From Aurantimicrobium sp. (lineage in GTDB: Bacteria; Actinomycetota; Actinomycetes; Actinomycetales; Microbacteriaceae): a DNA stretch of 64,000 nucleotides. Below the pieces are notes generated by a model that was given only the letters and a program-made list of their open reading frames with translations, was not told the DNA's origin and did not search any database. Position 1 is the stretch's first letter; each line of letters opens with the position of its first letter. The stretch covers positions 1 to 64,000 of the forward strand of contig JAHEGZ010000006.1 in NCBI GenBank assembly GCA_024644865.1. Direction: 5' to 3'. The translations under genes and the position numbers were made by a program. Below, in pieces: positions 27,866 through 37,103 of this stretch.

Positions 27866-27882
27866 GAAGACGCGGGCGAGAA

Positions 27883-28203
27883 CTAGGCGCGGCGGCGAAG
27901 CTTGCGACGCTCGCGCTCGCTCAGTCCGCCCCAAATGCCAAAGCGCTCGTCGTTCGAAAGTGCGTATTCGAGGCACTCGTTGCGCACCTCGCAGGACGTG
28001 CAAATCTTCTTGGCTTCACGGGTCGAACCGCCCTTCTCAGGGAAGAACGATTCGGGGTCAGTCTGCGCACACAGTGCGTCGGCCTGCCAGGAGAGCTGGG
28101 TCTCGTCATCTTCGACAAGAGCGGGGCGAACGCCAGGAACGCCAAGACGTACGGGATCGACGAACCAGTTCTCAGGTACAGAGGTGGTGTATGCGGATGC
28201 CAT
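27883..28203 (-). CDS. whiB2: WhiB-family iron-sulfur regulator (WhiB2/WhmD type)
   Basis: A 106-residue Wbl protein. The four cluster-ligating cysteines are present (C45 and the CTSCEVRNEC group), as are the G(I/V)WGG turn (GIWGG) and the basic C-terminus RERRKLRRRA that contacts DNA. Length and position next to manA and manB fit WhiB2/WhmD, which controls septation in mycobacteria, rather than WhiB1. The upstream region holds two inverted repeats (28204-28257) and a terminator follows the stop codon, so it is probably monocistronic. Confidence 0.9.
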   Translation of the reverse strand: MASAYTTSVPENWFVDPVRLGVPGVRPALVEDDETQLSWQADALCAQTDPESFFPEKGGSTREAKKICTSCEVRNECLEYALSNDERFGIWGGLSERERRKLRRRA

Positions 28204-28257
28204 GTGTAATCGCCTCGATCTGTTTCACGCGCCGTTCGCGTGATTACCTAATTACAC
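28204..28257. promoter_or_regulatory. Nested inverted repeats in the whiB2 leader/promoter
   Basis: TCACGCG and CGCGTGA (28225-28231 and 28237-28243) form a perfect 7-bp repeat with a 5-nt loop. They are nested in a wider pair, GTGTAAT (28204-28210) and ATTACAC (28251-28257). The sites lie directly upstream of the whiB2 ATG. They could be an operator, possibly for autoregulation, or fold in the mRNA leader; the sequence does not decide. Confidence 0.4.
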
Positions 28258-28336
28258 CGGTGTGATTCACCTTTCGTCAAGTCGAAAGTCGCTCTGTTTC
28301 GAGGCTCCCCTGAAGGTTTTCCACAAAAAGTGAGGG

Positions 28337-29539
28337 TTATCCCCTCGTTGTGGACACGTAAACGTCTCCCGCCCCGCTCAGCCGCAAAAAACGCTCGTCG
28401 CCGGTGACGAAGCAGGATGCCCCGCGTTCGAGTTCCATCTCGCCAGTTTCTCCGCGCAGGGTCACTGATCCCGCGGTGCACAGGGCCGTGGCGGCAACCC
28501 CGAGCGGAATTTCTGCAGTGGTCGCGGCATCCGAACTGGAATATCGGTACAGCACAAAGTCGTCGACCGGCGGAGCGAAACGAGTGACACCCTGCCCCAC
28601 GTCTTCGCCCGGCAATCGCGGGTCGGCGAGCGCAGAGAAGTCAGCAACGCGAAGAAGTTCGTCAATGTCTACGTGCTTGGCAGTCAGGCCGCCACGCAGC
28701 ACGTTATCGCTCGAGCTCATGACCTCGATGCCGAGACCCTCGAGGTAGGCGTGCACGTTACCGGCCGGAAGATAGAGCGCCTCACCGCGGTGAAGTTCAA
28801 CGCGGTTCAGCAGTGCACCGATAAGCACACCCGGATCCTGAGGGTACGCCGCGCCGAGTTCTCGAAGCGTTAGCGCCGTCGCCCCGGCGACTTCTAGAGC
28901 TTGCGGGGTGCCCGCGGCGGCCGTGAACTCTGCCACAATCTGTGCCGCGGTTCGCCCGCCACGCAGGAGGGTTTCCACCGCCCAGGCCAAAGTCGTCTCG
29001 GCATTCTCATCCAAGATCTCGGTCAGCGCGGTGACAAAGGCCGAGGATGCGGTTGCTCCAGCATCCGTTGCAACAATCGCCGCGAGGTCAGCCACGCTCT
29101 CGCGCAGTGGGCGAAAGCCGGAGAGGGCAACGAATCGTTCGCTCAGTGCCACAATCAGCTCGGGTTTATGTGAGGCGTCTCGATAGTTGCGCTCGGGGGC
29201 GTCGAGAGCCAGACCCGCGTCGTTCTCGCGAGCAAATCCGGCAACGGCCTGTTCCGTTGAAGGATGAACCTGTAGCGAGAGTGGCTTGGCCGCCGCCAAG
29301 ACCTTCATCAGAAACGGCAGTCGTTCACCTTCGCGAAGAGCGCGAGAGGGGTTCTCGGCAATCCACTCATCGAGGGCGGGACTGCCAGGAACATCGAGCT
29401 GGGCTGGCGAAGCCGGATGCGCACCCAGCCAGAGCTCAGCCTGCGGCTTGCCCGTGGCAGGGGTTCCCAGCAGCTCAGAAATTGCGCTCGTCGAACCCCA
29501 CGCGTAGTCGCGCGGAGTGTTCGCCAGTCTCAACAGCAT
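28337..29539 (-). CDS. manA: Mannose-6-phosphate isomerase, class I
   Basis: A 400-residue zinc-dependent type I isomerase interconverting fructose-6-phosphate and mannose-6-phosphate. The start MLLRLANTPRDYAWGS is typical. QVHP and HKPE supply the N-terminal zinc ligands, and LPAGNVHAYLEGLGIEVMSSSDNVLRGG is the signature region. The ATG at 29539 is chosen over a GTG at 29548 because TACCGT lies 7 nt upstream of it and the family starts there. It provides the first step of the GDP-mannose route with manB and manC. It is divergent from the acyl-CoA dehydrogenase gene across 143 bp. Confidence 0.94.
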   Translation of the reverse strand: MLLRLANTPRDYAWGSTSAISELLGTPATGKPQAELWLGAHPASPAQLDVPGSPALDEWIAENPSRALREGERLPFLMKVLAAAKPLSLQVHPSTEQAVAGFARENDAGLALDAPERNYRDASHKPELIVALSERFVALSGFRPLRESVADLAAIVATDAGATASSAFVTALTEILDENAETTLAWAVETLLRGGRTAAQIVAEFTAAAGTPQALEVAGATALTLRELGAAYPQDPGVLIGALLNRVELHRGEALYLPAGNVHAYLEGLGIEVMSSSDNVLRGGLTAKHVDIDELLRVADFSALADPRLPGEDVGQGVTRFAPPVDDFVLYRYSSSDAATTAEIPLGVAATALCTAGSVTLRGETGEMELERGASCFVTGDERFLRLSGAGDVYVSTTRG

Positions 29540-29596
29540 CGCGTCCACGGTAGCAACCGAGCCCGGTCACCGCCTGAATTGCCACCCCTAGAAAAA

Positions 29597-29606
29597 ATTT
29601 CGAAAT
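29597..29606. promoter_or_regulatory. ATTTCGAAAT palindrome, site A (acyl-CoA dehydrogenase)
   Basis: A perfect 10-bp palindrome 76 nt upstream of the acyl-CoA dehydrogenase start, in the divergent gap to manA. The same word occurs upstream of scoA (39949-39958) and the FAD monooxygenase (41373-41382), and with one mismatch upstream of the FAH-family gene (44978-44987). Confidence 0.6.
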
Positions 29607-29682
29607 GTTTGTCGACAGCCTTCGGCGCATGTGTTTGTATCAAAGAGCGCACTCGCGCGATAAGTCAAAGGAGCCGTGTAGC

Positions 29683-30861
29683 TTGTCGTTCACCCCAGCA
29701 GTTTCAGATTTCTACAGCCTTGCCAGCGACTTGCCCGCGCACGAGAAGGAATTCCTTTTCAACCTGCGCAGCTACCTTGAGCGTGACATCAACCCGGTTC
29801 TGACCGAACACTGGGAGAAGGCCACCTTTCCCATGGCCCTGGTTGAGGGCCTCAGCGACGCTGGGGTCTTGGGCATGGCCTTTGAAGAGTCGTGGGTGTT
29901 CGAGAACTCGCACCACTTCCGCGGGTGGGTGGCGTTCGAGCTCGGCCGCATCGACGCATCCGTTGCCACCTTTGTTGGAGTGCAGAACGGTTTGGCCATG
30001 GGTTCGATTGGCGAGTGCGGCTCCCCCGAGCAGCGCGCCAAGTGGTTGCCGCCCATGGCGCGAGGCGAGATCATCGGCGCGTTTGGATTGACTGAGCCGT
30101 TGTCGGGTTCTGACTCCGCTCGCGGTTTGCGCACCACCGCCGAGCGCAAAGGTGACACCTGGGTGCTCAACGGCGAGAAGCGCTGGATCGGCAACTCAAC
30201 CTTCAGCGACATCACCGTCATCTGGGCCAAAGATGTGGCCGACGGCCAAGTCAAGGGATTCATCGTGCCCAACGACAGCCCTGGCTTCAGCGCACAGAAG
30301 ATTGAAAACAAGATCTCGTTGCGCATCGTTCAAAACGGTCACATCACCATGACAAACGTCGAGGTTGCTGAAGAGAACCGCCTCGCAAACGCCGCCTCGT
30401 TCGCCGACACGGCTCGAGTGCTTCGCAACACCCGACTCGAAGTGGCCTGGGAGGCCGTGGGTATGGCTGCCGGCGCATACGAGTCCGCGCTCAAGTACGC
30501 CAAGTCGCGCGAGCAGTTCGGCAAGCCGATCGCGTCTCACCAGCTCGTCCAAGACCTTCTCGTCAAGAGCTTGTCGAACATCACCGCGTCTCTCGCACTG
30601 GTGCGTCAGGCGTCACTCGGACTGGATGCGGGCACCCTCAACGACGAGCACGCCGCGATGGCTAAGGCATTCACCACCACAGCGGCTCGCGAGACTGTTG
30701 CCTGGTGTCGTGAAATCGTTGGCGGCAATGGAATCGTGCTCGACTACGACGTGGCACGCTACTTCGCCGACGCCGAAGCGTTGTACAGCTACGAGGGAAC
30801 TCGAGAGATGAACACCCTCATCATCGGTCGAGCGATTACGGGGCACGCCGCGTTCGTCTAG
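29683..30861 (+). CDS. Acyl-CoA dehydrogenase, glutaryl-CoA-dehydrogenase-like
   Basis: A 392-residue FAD enzyme that forms a 2,3-double bond in an acyl-CoA. It contains FGLTEPLSGSDSA, NGEKRWIGNSTFSD and the catalytic Glu in YEGTREMNTLIIGRAITG (about residue 371), which resembles the YEGTHDIHALILGRAITG end of glutaryl-CoA dehydrogenases. Aligned from memory, the Arg that binds the distal carboxylate in the human enzyme (Arg94) is Ala here (GRIDASVATFVGVQ), so glutaryl-CoA is unlikely to be the substrate. The TTG at 29683 is chosen because AAAGGAG lies 9 nt upstream. An ATTTCGAAAT palindrome upstream links it to the catabolic block at 40-45 kb. Confidence 0.85.
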   Translation: MSFTPAVSDFYSLASDLPAHEKEFLFNLRSYLERDINPVLTEHWEKATFPMALVEGLSDAGVLGMAFEESWVFENSHHFRGWVAFELGRIDASVATFVGVQNGLAMGSIGECGSPEQRAKWLPPMARGEIIGAFGLTEPLSGSDSARGLRTTAERKGDTWVLNGEKRWIGNSTFSDITVIWAKDVADGQVKGFIVPNDSPGFSAQKIENKISLRIVQNGHITMTNVEVAEENRLANAASFADTARVLRNTRLEVAWEAVGMAAGAYESALKYAKSREQFGKPIASHQLVQDLLVKSLSNITASLALVRQASLGLDAGTLNDEHAAMAKAFTTTAARETVAWCREIVGGNGIVLDYDVARYFADAEALYSYEGTREMNTLIIGRAITGHAAFV

Positions 30862-30870
30862 CCTGAAGGT

Positions 30871-32196
30871 ATGAAAGCGCGCGTTGCTCGTTCAGCCGAA
30901 GTGGCACTAGCCGTCTTTTCGCTGTTCACGCTGCTCGCCGGCGACTTCTGGCGCAACCTGATCGGCTGGCCGGGCTTTCTTGCCATCTGCGGCGTCGCGA
31001 TCGTTATCTATGCCGTGTTGCTGGTGCGCGGGTGGCCGCGCATTCGTCACCGCGGATTGCCAATCACTCTGGTTGTATTCCTAGCCTGGGCGGCGCTCTC
31101 TCTTATTTGGTCGTTCTATCGGGGCGCAACGGCTCTGGCCCTGGTTGCCCTGTACGGCACCACGATTGTGGCTTTTGGAATGGCTTACCTTCTGCCCTGG
31201 TCGACATTCGTTCGTGCACTCGGCGTAGCACTTCGCTGGGCGCTAGGACTCTCCATCGTCTTCGAGCTGTGGGTTGCTCTCGTGATTCGTCACCCGGTTT
31301 TGCCCATCTGGCTCAAGGTCGACGGCAAGGTGCCCGGTGAGTTCTACTGGTGTGAGGGAAAGATTCTCCAGGGCGGTCCGATTCAAGGAATCATGGGCAA
31401 CCGCAACTTGCTTGGATTCGTCGCACTCCTGGGCATTGTCGTCTTTAGCGTTCAGCTCGCCGACAAACTGATCTGGAAATTCTGGGGCTATTTCTGGCTC
31501 GGCGTCTCGGTGCTCTGCATCGGGCTCACCCAATCGGCAACTGTCATTTTCGCGGCCGTTCTCGTTCTTATCTGCGGTGCCTTCGCACTGTGGGCTCGCA
31601 AGCGAGGTGACGGCAGACACCGGCGCGTCTACTGGAGCGCGCTCTTTATCTTCATCGGACTCGGCCTGCTCGCCTTGGCTTTCGGGCCGGTCATTGCTCA
31701 GGTGGTTGGACGCAGCCCCGACTTCACCGGTCGTGCCGACATTTGGGCCATCGTGGTTCACCTCTGGGAACAGAAGCCCGTTCTTGGCTGGGGCTGGATC
31801 AGCTACTGGGCTCCGTGGGTTGCCCCCTTCGACCACCTCGTTGTTCGCCACGGCGTGACATACCTCCAGGCGCACAACGCCTGGCTCGACGTGCTCATGC
31901 AGCTGGGCATCATCGGCGGCATCATGTTCGCCGTCCTCATCGGCACCGCCATCTGGCGTGCGTGGTTCCGAGCTGTTGACCGTCCGCGCTGGGACGTGCG
32001 CACCGACCGGCCATTCGTCGCGCTGCACATGCTTCCGTTGTTCATCCTCGCCTGCCTGTGTGCGCAAAGCCTGGCCGAGAGTCGAATACTCGTCGAGGGC
32101 GGATGGGCGTTGCTGGTGATTTGCGCGGTGGCCACCAAGCTGCCCGACACCTTGAACGAGCATCCGCGCTTGATTGCGCAGGACCCGCGAGCCTAG
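30871..32196 (+). CDS. O-antigen ligase / Wzy-like membrane protein
   Basis: A 441-residue integral membrane protein with about 11-12 hydrophobic helices and a Wzy_C-type periplasmic loop containing GWGWISYWAPW and the conserved HNAWLDVLMQLGIIGG. Such proteins polymerise or ligate lipid-linked surface glycans. The ATG at 30871 has TAGCCT exactly 6 nt upstream. The first bases of that hexamer are the stop codon of the acyl-CoA dehydrogenase gene, so it appears to have its own leaderless promoter. It converges on the LCP gene with 10 nt between stops. Confidence 0.82.
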   Translation: MKARVARSAEVALAVFSLFTLLAGDFWRNLIGWPGFLAICGVAIVIYAVLLVRGWPRIRHRGLPITLVVFLAWAALSLIWSFYRGATALALVALYGTTIVAFGMAYLLPWSTFVRALGVALRWALGLSIVFELWVALVIRHPVLPIWLKVDGKVPGEFYWCEGKILQGGPIQGIMGNRNLLGFVALLGIVVFSVQLADKLIWKFWGYFWLGVSVLCIGLTQSATVIFAAVLVLICGAFALWARKRGDGRHRRVYWSALFIFIGLGLLALAFGPVIAQVVGRSPDFTGRADIWAIVVHLWEQKPVLGWGWISYWAPWVAPFDHLVVRHGVTYLQAHNAWLDVLMQLGIIGGIMFAVLIGTAIWRAWFRAVDRPRWDVRTDRPFVALHMLPLFILACLCAQSLAESRILVEGGWALLVICAVATKLPDTLNEHPRLIAQDPRA

Positions 32197-32206
32197 CCTC
32201 GCCGAA

Positions 32207-33598
32207 CTAGTTGCTCGGGCTCGGCGTTGGCTTCGGGTTCATCAGCGTGTGAATGTACGCCTTGATCTTGGTGAACGACGGGTCGTGCGGGTAGATCTTG
32301 AACTGGTCGCTGTACGGAGTGAACGCGACTCCGGTGTACCCGGCCGTGCGCGACTTCATGGCGATGTCGACGAGCGTGCCGAACATGGGTTGCGGAACGT
32401 TCGTCTTGAGAATGCGACCGCCAGTCTTCGAGACCTCTTGGAACTTCGACAGCACGTTGACCGGGTTCATCTGTTTTTGCAGAGCGGCCATGAGCAGCTG
32501 CTGACGCTTCATGCGTTCGTAGTCACCCGTCGGCGCGTGACGCGAGCGAGCGAACATCAGGGCGTGCCAGCCGTCGAGGTGCTGCTGGCCAGCGCGAATC
32601 CACACCTTGACCTCGGAGTCAGGAACATCCATGTTGGCCAGGCCAACCGGGTAGGGAACATTGATGTCCACGCCACCGAGCGCGTCGATGAGGTCGACGA
32701 GGCCCTGCATGTCAGCGATTGCGTAGAACTGAATCTTCAAGCCCGTGATGCCCTCGGCCGCATCCATCATGGCGAAGACACCGGGAGAGACGCCCAACTT
32801 CTTTGCCTGCGGGTAGAGGTTGGCGTGGTTGATTTCGGCATCCACGTAGATCGTGTTCAAACAGGCCCAGGTGCCGCAATAATCAGCCGCCGACTCGGTG
32901 TACCCGTTCGGGTAAATCTTGTGCATCGGCGAGCTCGCCGGGAACGGAATGTTGTGCAGGTCACGCGGAAAACTGAACGAGAAAATCTTGCCGGTGTTTG
33001 CGTCAACGCTCACGACCTGCATGCTGTCGGGACGCAGGTTGAAGCCGTCTTTGGAACGTTTCTGATCGCCGTCGACACCGAGAACGACGAAGTTGTAGTG
33101 CCCGTCAATCGGCGCGACCGCCGGGCCAGCCACGCCGAGGTCTGTGACCAATCGCGTGACTCCGCCGGCCAGAGTGGATGCGTAAACCGATCCGCCCGAC
33201 AGCACTGCGACCAGCACAATGGCGACCGAGGGAATCCAGTAGCGGGCGCGCGGGCCGGTCTTCACAATGCGAACCAGACGCAGGGTGTCAAACGTCAGCA
33301 CCAGCCACAGAATCGCAAAATAGACCAGCGCAATCTGAGCAAGAACGAGAAAGAACGGCATGGTGAACATGCTCAGAACAGTGGCCTGTGAGATGGCGCG
33401 AATAACAAGCAGCAGGATGATGAGCGCCCAGCCGACAATCGTCGAGGCCATTCCAATTCGACCCAACCGGCGGTTGCCCGCGATGGCCTGAACCGACCCG
33501 GGGAACACGAAGTTGAGCACGAGGAGCCACACCCCGCGGTTCGTCATGATGCGAGGCGAGGTGGTGTCTGGGGTGCGTATCGGGTTGGTGCTTGTCAT
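32207..33598 (-). CDS. LytR-CpsA-Psr family cell-wall glycopolymer ligase
   Basis: A 463-residue LCP protein. Three or four N-terminal membrane helices (about 20-145) precede an extracytoplasmic LCP domain (about 165-400). Key motifs are [14 protein letters not shown] and [19 protein letters not shown], containing the Arg and Asp residues used to bind polyprenyl pyrophosphate. LCP enzymes transfer wall polysaccharides from lipid carriers to peptidoglycan. The ATG overlaps the purE stop by 4 bp (ATGA). Several membrane helices, rather than one, is a known variant. Confidence 0.9.
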   Translation of the reverse strand: MTSTNPIRTPDTTSPRIMTNRGVWLLVLNFVFPGSVQAIAGNRRLGRIGMASTIVGWALIILLLVIRAISQATVLSMFTMPFFLVLAQIALVYFAILWLVLTFDTLRLVRIVKTGPRARYWIPSVAIVLVAVLSGGSVYASTLAGGVTRLVTDLGVAGPAVAPIDGHYNFVVLGVDGDQKRSKDGFNLRPDSMQVVSVDANTGKIFSFSFPRDLHNIPFPASSPMHKIYPNGYTESAADYCGTWACLNTIYVDAEINHANLYPQAKKLGVSPGVFAMMDAAEGITGLKIQFYAIADMQGLVDLIDALGGVDINVPYPVGLANMDVPDSEVKVWIRAGQQHLDGWHALMFARSRHAPTGDYERMKRQQLLMAALQKQMNPVNVLSKFQEVSKTGGRILKTNVPQPMFGTLVDIAMKSRTAGYTGVAFTPYSDQFKIYPHDPSFTKIKAYIHTLMNPKPTPSPSN

Positions 33599-34095
33599 AG
33601 CTGGGACTTCAACGCCAGATTCTTGACCTCGACGGTTTCGGCCAGCTTGGTTGCGTAGTCCTGCATTTTCTCCATGAGCGCGTCGTCGCTCGTGGCCAAA
33701 ATTTTGACGGCGATGAGAGCAGCGTTTGCGGCGCCGCCGATCGACACGGTTGCCACCGGGACACCCGCTGGCATCTGCACGATGGAGAGGAGCGAGTCGA
33801 GTCCGTCGAGCTTCGAAAGCGGAACAGGAACACCCACCACAGGTAGCGGCGTCACGCTCGCGAGCATGCCGGGCAAATGTGCTGCCCCGCCAGCGCCCGC
33901 GATGATGACCTTGAGTCCGCGAGCACGGGCATCCTTGCCGAAGGCCACCATCTTTTCGGGAGTGCGGTGTGCTGAAACGACCTCAACCTCGTGAGCGACA
34001 CCGAATTCTTTGAGAATGTCGACGGCGGCGCTCATCACAGACCAGTCGGAATCCGACCCCATGACGACAGCAACAAGTGGCTTCGTTTCAGGCAT
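33595..34095 (-). CDS. purE: 5-(carboxyamino)imidazole ribonucleotide mutase
   Basis: A 166-residue class I PurE converting N5-CAIR to CAIR in purine synthesis. Motifs [10 protein letters not shown] near the N-terminus, SAHRTPEKM and [12 protein letters not shown] are intact. It has its own probable promoter: TAGCAT exactly 6 nt before the ATG, in the 16-bp gap after purK. This suggests both read-through from purK and independent leaderless transcription. Confidence 0.96.
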   Translation of the reverse strand: MPETKPLVAVVMGSDSDWSVMSAAVDILKEFGVAHEVEVVSAHRTPEKMVAFGKDARARGLKVIIAGAGGAAHLPGMLASVTPLPVVGVPVPLSKLDGLDSLLSIVQMPAGVPVATVSIGGAANAALIAVKILATSDDALMEKMQDYATKLAETVEVKNLALKSQL

Positions 34096-34111
34096 GCCAC
34101 CATGCTAGGCG

Positions 34112-35239
34112 TCAGTCCTGAAAGAACGCTGTCGCGCCACGCGCCACAGCCACAGCCCGGTCGAGGTCGTCACCAGCGACGTTAACGTGACCAATCTTGC
34201 GCCCGGGTCGAGGCGTCTTGCCGTACAGGTGAAGCTTTGCTTCGGGATACTCGCCCATTGCCTTGGCGCAAGCCGAGTCGAGGTCTCCCGAGGCTGGCCC
34301 ACCCAAGATGTTGGACATGACCGCCCACTGCGTCGCCATCGCGGTGGACCCGAGCGGCAAATCAAGTACCGCGCGCAAGTGCTGCTCGAACTGGCTGGTG
34401 AGCGAGCCGTCCTGGCTCCAGTGGCCGCTGTTGTGCGGTCGCATCGCCAGTTCGTTGACGAGGATGCGGTCATCGGTGGTCTCGAACATCTCGACGGCAA
34501 AGACTCCGGTGACATCGAGCCCGTGTGCAATTGTGATGGCAATGTCGGCAGCCATGTCGGCGACTTTGCCGGCCGAAGACGGAGCGGGGGCAATGACCTC
34601 GGCGCAGACGCCGTCGGACTGAACCGTCTCCACGACGGGCCACAGAGCAACCTCACCACTGGGTCGACGGGCGATCATCTGAGCCAGCTCGCGATTGAAC
34701 TCGACGAATTCCTCGACGAGAAGTGCTTCACCCGCGGGCAAGTCGGCGAGCCAGTCGCTCACCTCGACCCCGGAGGTGACCACTCGAACGCCCTTGCCGT
34801 CATATCCGCCTCGGGCCGTCTTCACGACAGCTCGCCCGCCATACTCGGCGACAAAATCATCGATCTCGGCGGCCGTCGTGACCTGAGCCCAGCCAGGAAT
34901 CGCGACGCCGAGTTTCGCAAGACGCTCGCGCATCAGCAGTTTGTCTTGCGCGTAAAGAAGTGCCTCGGGCTTGGGCTGCAGATTGATGCCGGCAGCGACC
35001 AACTCGGCCAGAACTGACTGGGGCACATGCTCGTGGTCGAAGGTGACCACGTCACACTCGCGTGCGAAGTTCAACACCGCCTGAGCATCCGTGTGGTCCC
35101 CCAGTGCGGTCACCGCAATCTTGGCGGATTCATAGCTTTCCTTAGCCAGCACATAGATTTCTAGACCAAGGTTGATGGCAGGAGGAGTCATCATGCGGGC
35201 AAGCTGTCCGCCACCGATAACGCCAACTACTCTGGTCAT
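34112..35239 (-). CDS. purK: N5-carboxyaminoimidazole ribonucleotide synthase
   Basis: A 375-residue ATP-grasp ligase making N5-CAIR from AIR, ATP and bicarbonate. It starts with VVGVIGGGQLARMM and carries TARGGYDGKG and the ATP-grasp core LLVEEFVEFNRELAQM. MRPHNSGHWSQDGSLTSQFEQH is a PurK signature. The ATG at 35239 is the conserved start; an in-frame GTG five codons upstream is possible. It is divergent from gtrA and just upstream of purE. Confidence 0.96.
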   Translation of the reverse strand: MTRVVGVIGGGQLARMMTPPAINLGLEIYVLAKESYESAKIAVTALGDHTDAQAVLNFARECDVVTFDHEHVPQSVLAELVAAGINLQPKPEALLYAQDKLLMRERLAKLGVAIPGWAQVTTAAEIDDFVAEYGGRAVVKTARGGYDGKGVRVVTSGVEVSDWLADLPAGEALLVEEFVEFNRELAQMIARRPSGEVALWPVVETVQSDGVCAEVIAPAPSSAGKVADMAADIAITIAHGLDVTGVFAVEMFETTDDRILVNELAMRPHNSGHWSQDGSLTSQFEQHLRAVLDLPLGSTAMATQWAVMSNILGGPASGDLDSACAKAMGEYPEAKLHLYGKTPRPGRKIGHVNVAGDDLDRAVAVARGATAFFQD

Positions 35240-35323
35240 TGCTGTGCCTTTCACGGGTACCGGTGGCCGCGGGAATCGGCGCTCTTCTATTCTCGCCCAT
35301 GCAAGACACACGAAAGGCTCGCC

Positions 35324-35815
35324 ATGACAGTGACGACGACTTCCGTGGCGCGACGCGCGTGGACGAACTTGCTGAGCTACTTCGTAAAGTTCGGCGTTGT
35401 CGGACTGATCGGCGTTGGCGTCGACGTCGGGCTCTTCAACCTGCTGCGCTTGGCCGACGGCCCGAACGCCTGGTGGATCAACGGGGCACTCGGCGCCAAG
35501 GTGATCAGCACATCCGTTGCCATCGTCTTCAACTGGCTGGGCAACCGTTTCTGGACATTCCGCAAAGTGCGGCACAAGCACGTGGTTCGCGAGTTCGTCG
35601 AGTTCGTGGCCGCATCTCTTGTCGGCATGGGAGTCACGCTGGCCTGCCTGGGTGTCTCGCACTACTGGCTGGGGTTGACCACCCTGCTCGAAGACAACAT
35701 CTCGGCGAACATCGTCGGGCTCGCCCTGGGAACCCTGGTGCGATTTGTGCTCTACCGCTTCTGGGTGTGGAACCCGAGCAACCGCGGCGCAACCGGGGTG
35801 AGCATCGATGACTAA
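35324..35815 (+). CDS. GtrA-family membrane protein
   Basis: A 163-residue GtrA-like protein with four predicted membrane helices and the family signature FNWLGNRFWTFR between the second and third. GtrA proteins are thought to flip polyprenyl-phosphate sugars across the membrane. GAAAGG lies 8 nt before the ATG. Its 3' end overlaps the following polyprenol-phosphate glycosyltransferase gene by 8 bp, the expected synthase/flippase pair. Confidence 0.88.
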   Translation: MTVTTTSVARRAWTNLLSYFVKFGVVGLIGVGVDVGLFNLLRLADGPNAWWINGALGAKVISTSVAIVFNWLGNRFWTFRKVRHKHVVREFVEFVAASLVGMGVTLACLGVSHYWLGLTTLLEDNISANIVGLALGTLVRFVLYRFWVWNPSNRGATGVSIDD

Positions 35816-36551
35816 CGTTCGAGAGAGCGGCTCGTCGGCGCTCATCATTGTGCCGACCTATAACGAGCTAGATAACCTGCCTCTGATTGTGCCCGCCATT
35901 CGAGCTTCGGTTCCGGATGCGCACATTCTGATCGTCGACGACAACAGCCCCGATGGCACCGGCGCACGAGCCGACGAATTCGCCACTCACGACGAGCACG
36001 TATTTGTCTTGCATCGCACGGCCAAGAGCGGACTCGGCGATGCGTACCTTGCCGGTTTCGAGTGGGCGCTGGCCCGCTCGTACGAGGTTGTCGTCGAGAT
36101 GGATGCCGACGGATCACACCCGGCCGACGCGTTGCCGGCACTCATCGCCGCCGTGCGCCCGGGGAGCGGATGGGGGCTGAGCATCGGCTCACGCTGGGTC
36201 GCCGGCGGAAGCGTGATCAACTGGCCCTGGCACCGAGAACTCCTGAGTCGAGCGGGAAATGCCTACGCCCGCGTGATGCTCGGGTTGAAAGTGAAGGATG
36301 CCACGGCCGGGTTCCGCGCGTTCGGGCCGGGCGTGCTGGCGGACATCCACCTCGAGAACGTCGAATCGCACGGCTACTGCTTTCAGATCGACATGACCCG
36401 GCGCGTGCGCAACGCGGGATACCTCGAGACCGAGGTGCCCATTGTTTTTCGTGAGCGCGAGCACGGGCAGTCGAAAATGAGCGGCTCAATCGTGCGCGAA
36501 GCGATGGGAAAAGTCACCGTCTGGGGCTTCGCACGACTCTTCGGTCGCTAG
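35808..36551 (+). CDS. Polyprenol-phosphate glycosyltransferase (DPM1-like)
   Basis: A 247-residue GT-A glycosyltransferase without membrane helices. It has VPTYNELDNLP at the N-terminus, VDDNSPDGTG and the metal-binding EMDADGSHPAD, with a late FREREHGQSKMSG. These match dolichol/polyprenol-phosphate mannosyl- or glucosyltransferases. Given the manA, manB and manC genes in the window, mannose from GDP-mannose is the favoured donor (inferred). Coupled by overlap with the GtrA gene. Confidence 0.88.
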   Translation: MTNVRESGSSALIIVPTYNELDNLPLIVPAIRASVPDAHILIVDDNSPDGTGARADEFATHDEHVFVLHRTAKSGLGDAYLAGFEWALARSYEVVVEMDADGSHPADALPALIAAVRPGSGWGLSIGSRWVAGGSVINWPWHRELLSRAGNAYARVMLGLKVKDATAGFRAFGPGVLADIHLENVESHGYCFQIDMTRRVRNAGYLETEVPIVFREREHGQSKMSGSIVREAMGKVTVWGFARLFGR

Positions 36552-36572
36552 TGGTTTGAAACGGCCCTCGGC

Positions 36573-37103
36573 CTACCGAATACGCGGCGAGGCCGCGTGC
36601 ACCAGGTCGGTCAGCGCAGCAAGCACCAGATTCGGGCGCGGCACCGCATGGATGCGCACCGGCTGTTCCGTGCCCACTCCGAGCAGCACGTCCCCTGAGC
36701 CAAAGAGCATCTGCCCGGCCGAGCGGCGCAGGGTGACATCGTGTACTCGCATCAACAGGATTTCTCGCCGCGAACGCACCAGGAGACCCTGAGCCAGAAT
36801 CACCCGGTGAGTCGTGATCGTGATGCTCGAGGCGAGCCACCGCAACCATGGAACGATCACGAACGCGATGGTCAGCAGGGCGTAGGCCGACCACAGAGTG
36901 ATCTGCATCCAAGGCTCTGCCAAGAAGCCCGCGCTGAAACCGGCCGCAGCGGTCAGCACGATGAAGCCGAGTGCCGGCCAGAGCAGTGAACCGCCGTGGT
37001 GACGAAGCTTGGCGATGCGGGTTTCGTTGACAATGCTGACGGGCATCGAACCGGTGTGCAGAGGGTAGCCCTCGTTATCGATTGCGATGGGTTCAGTCAC
37101 CAT
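36573..37103 (-). CDS. PH-domain (bPH2-like) membrane protein
   Basis: A 176-residue protein with two adjacent membrane helices (about 35-85) and a bacterial pleckstrin-homology-like domain (about 85-175; THRVILAQGLLVRSRREILLMRVHDVTL). It corresponds by position and features to Rv3278c beside birA. The ATG at 37103 overlaps the birA stop by 11 bp; a GTG one codon later is equally possible. The function is unknown. Confidence 0.85.
   Translation of the reverse strand: MVTEPIAIDNEGYPLHTGSMPVSIVNETRIAKLRHHGGSLLWPALGFIVLTAAAGFSAGFLAEPWMQITLWSAYALLTIAFVIVPWLRWLASSITITTHRVILAQGLLVRSRREILLMRVHDVTLRRSAGQMLFGSGDVLLGVGTEQPVRIHAVPRPNLVLAALTDLVHAASPRIR

Noticed and set aside
29683-30861. Calling the enzyme glutaryl-CoA dehydrogenase outright
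   Set aside because: The Arg that binds the substrate's distal carboxylate appears to be Ala, so only the family-level name is supported.
32174-33391. 405-codon open frame on the plus strand
   Set aside because: Antisense to the LCP gene, with Arg/Val/His-rich shadow composition and no recognisable domain.
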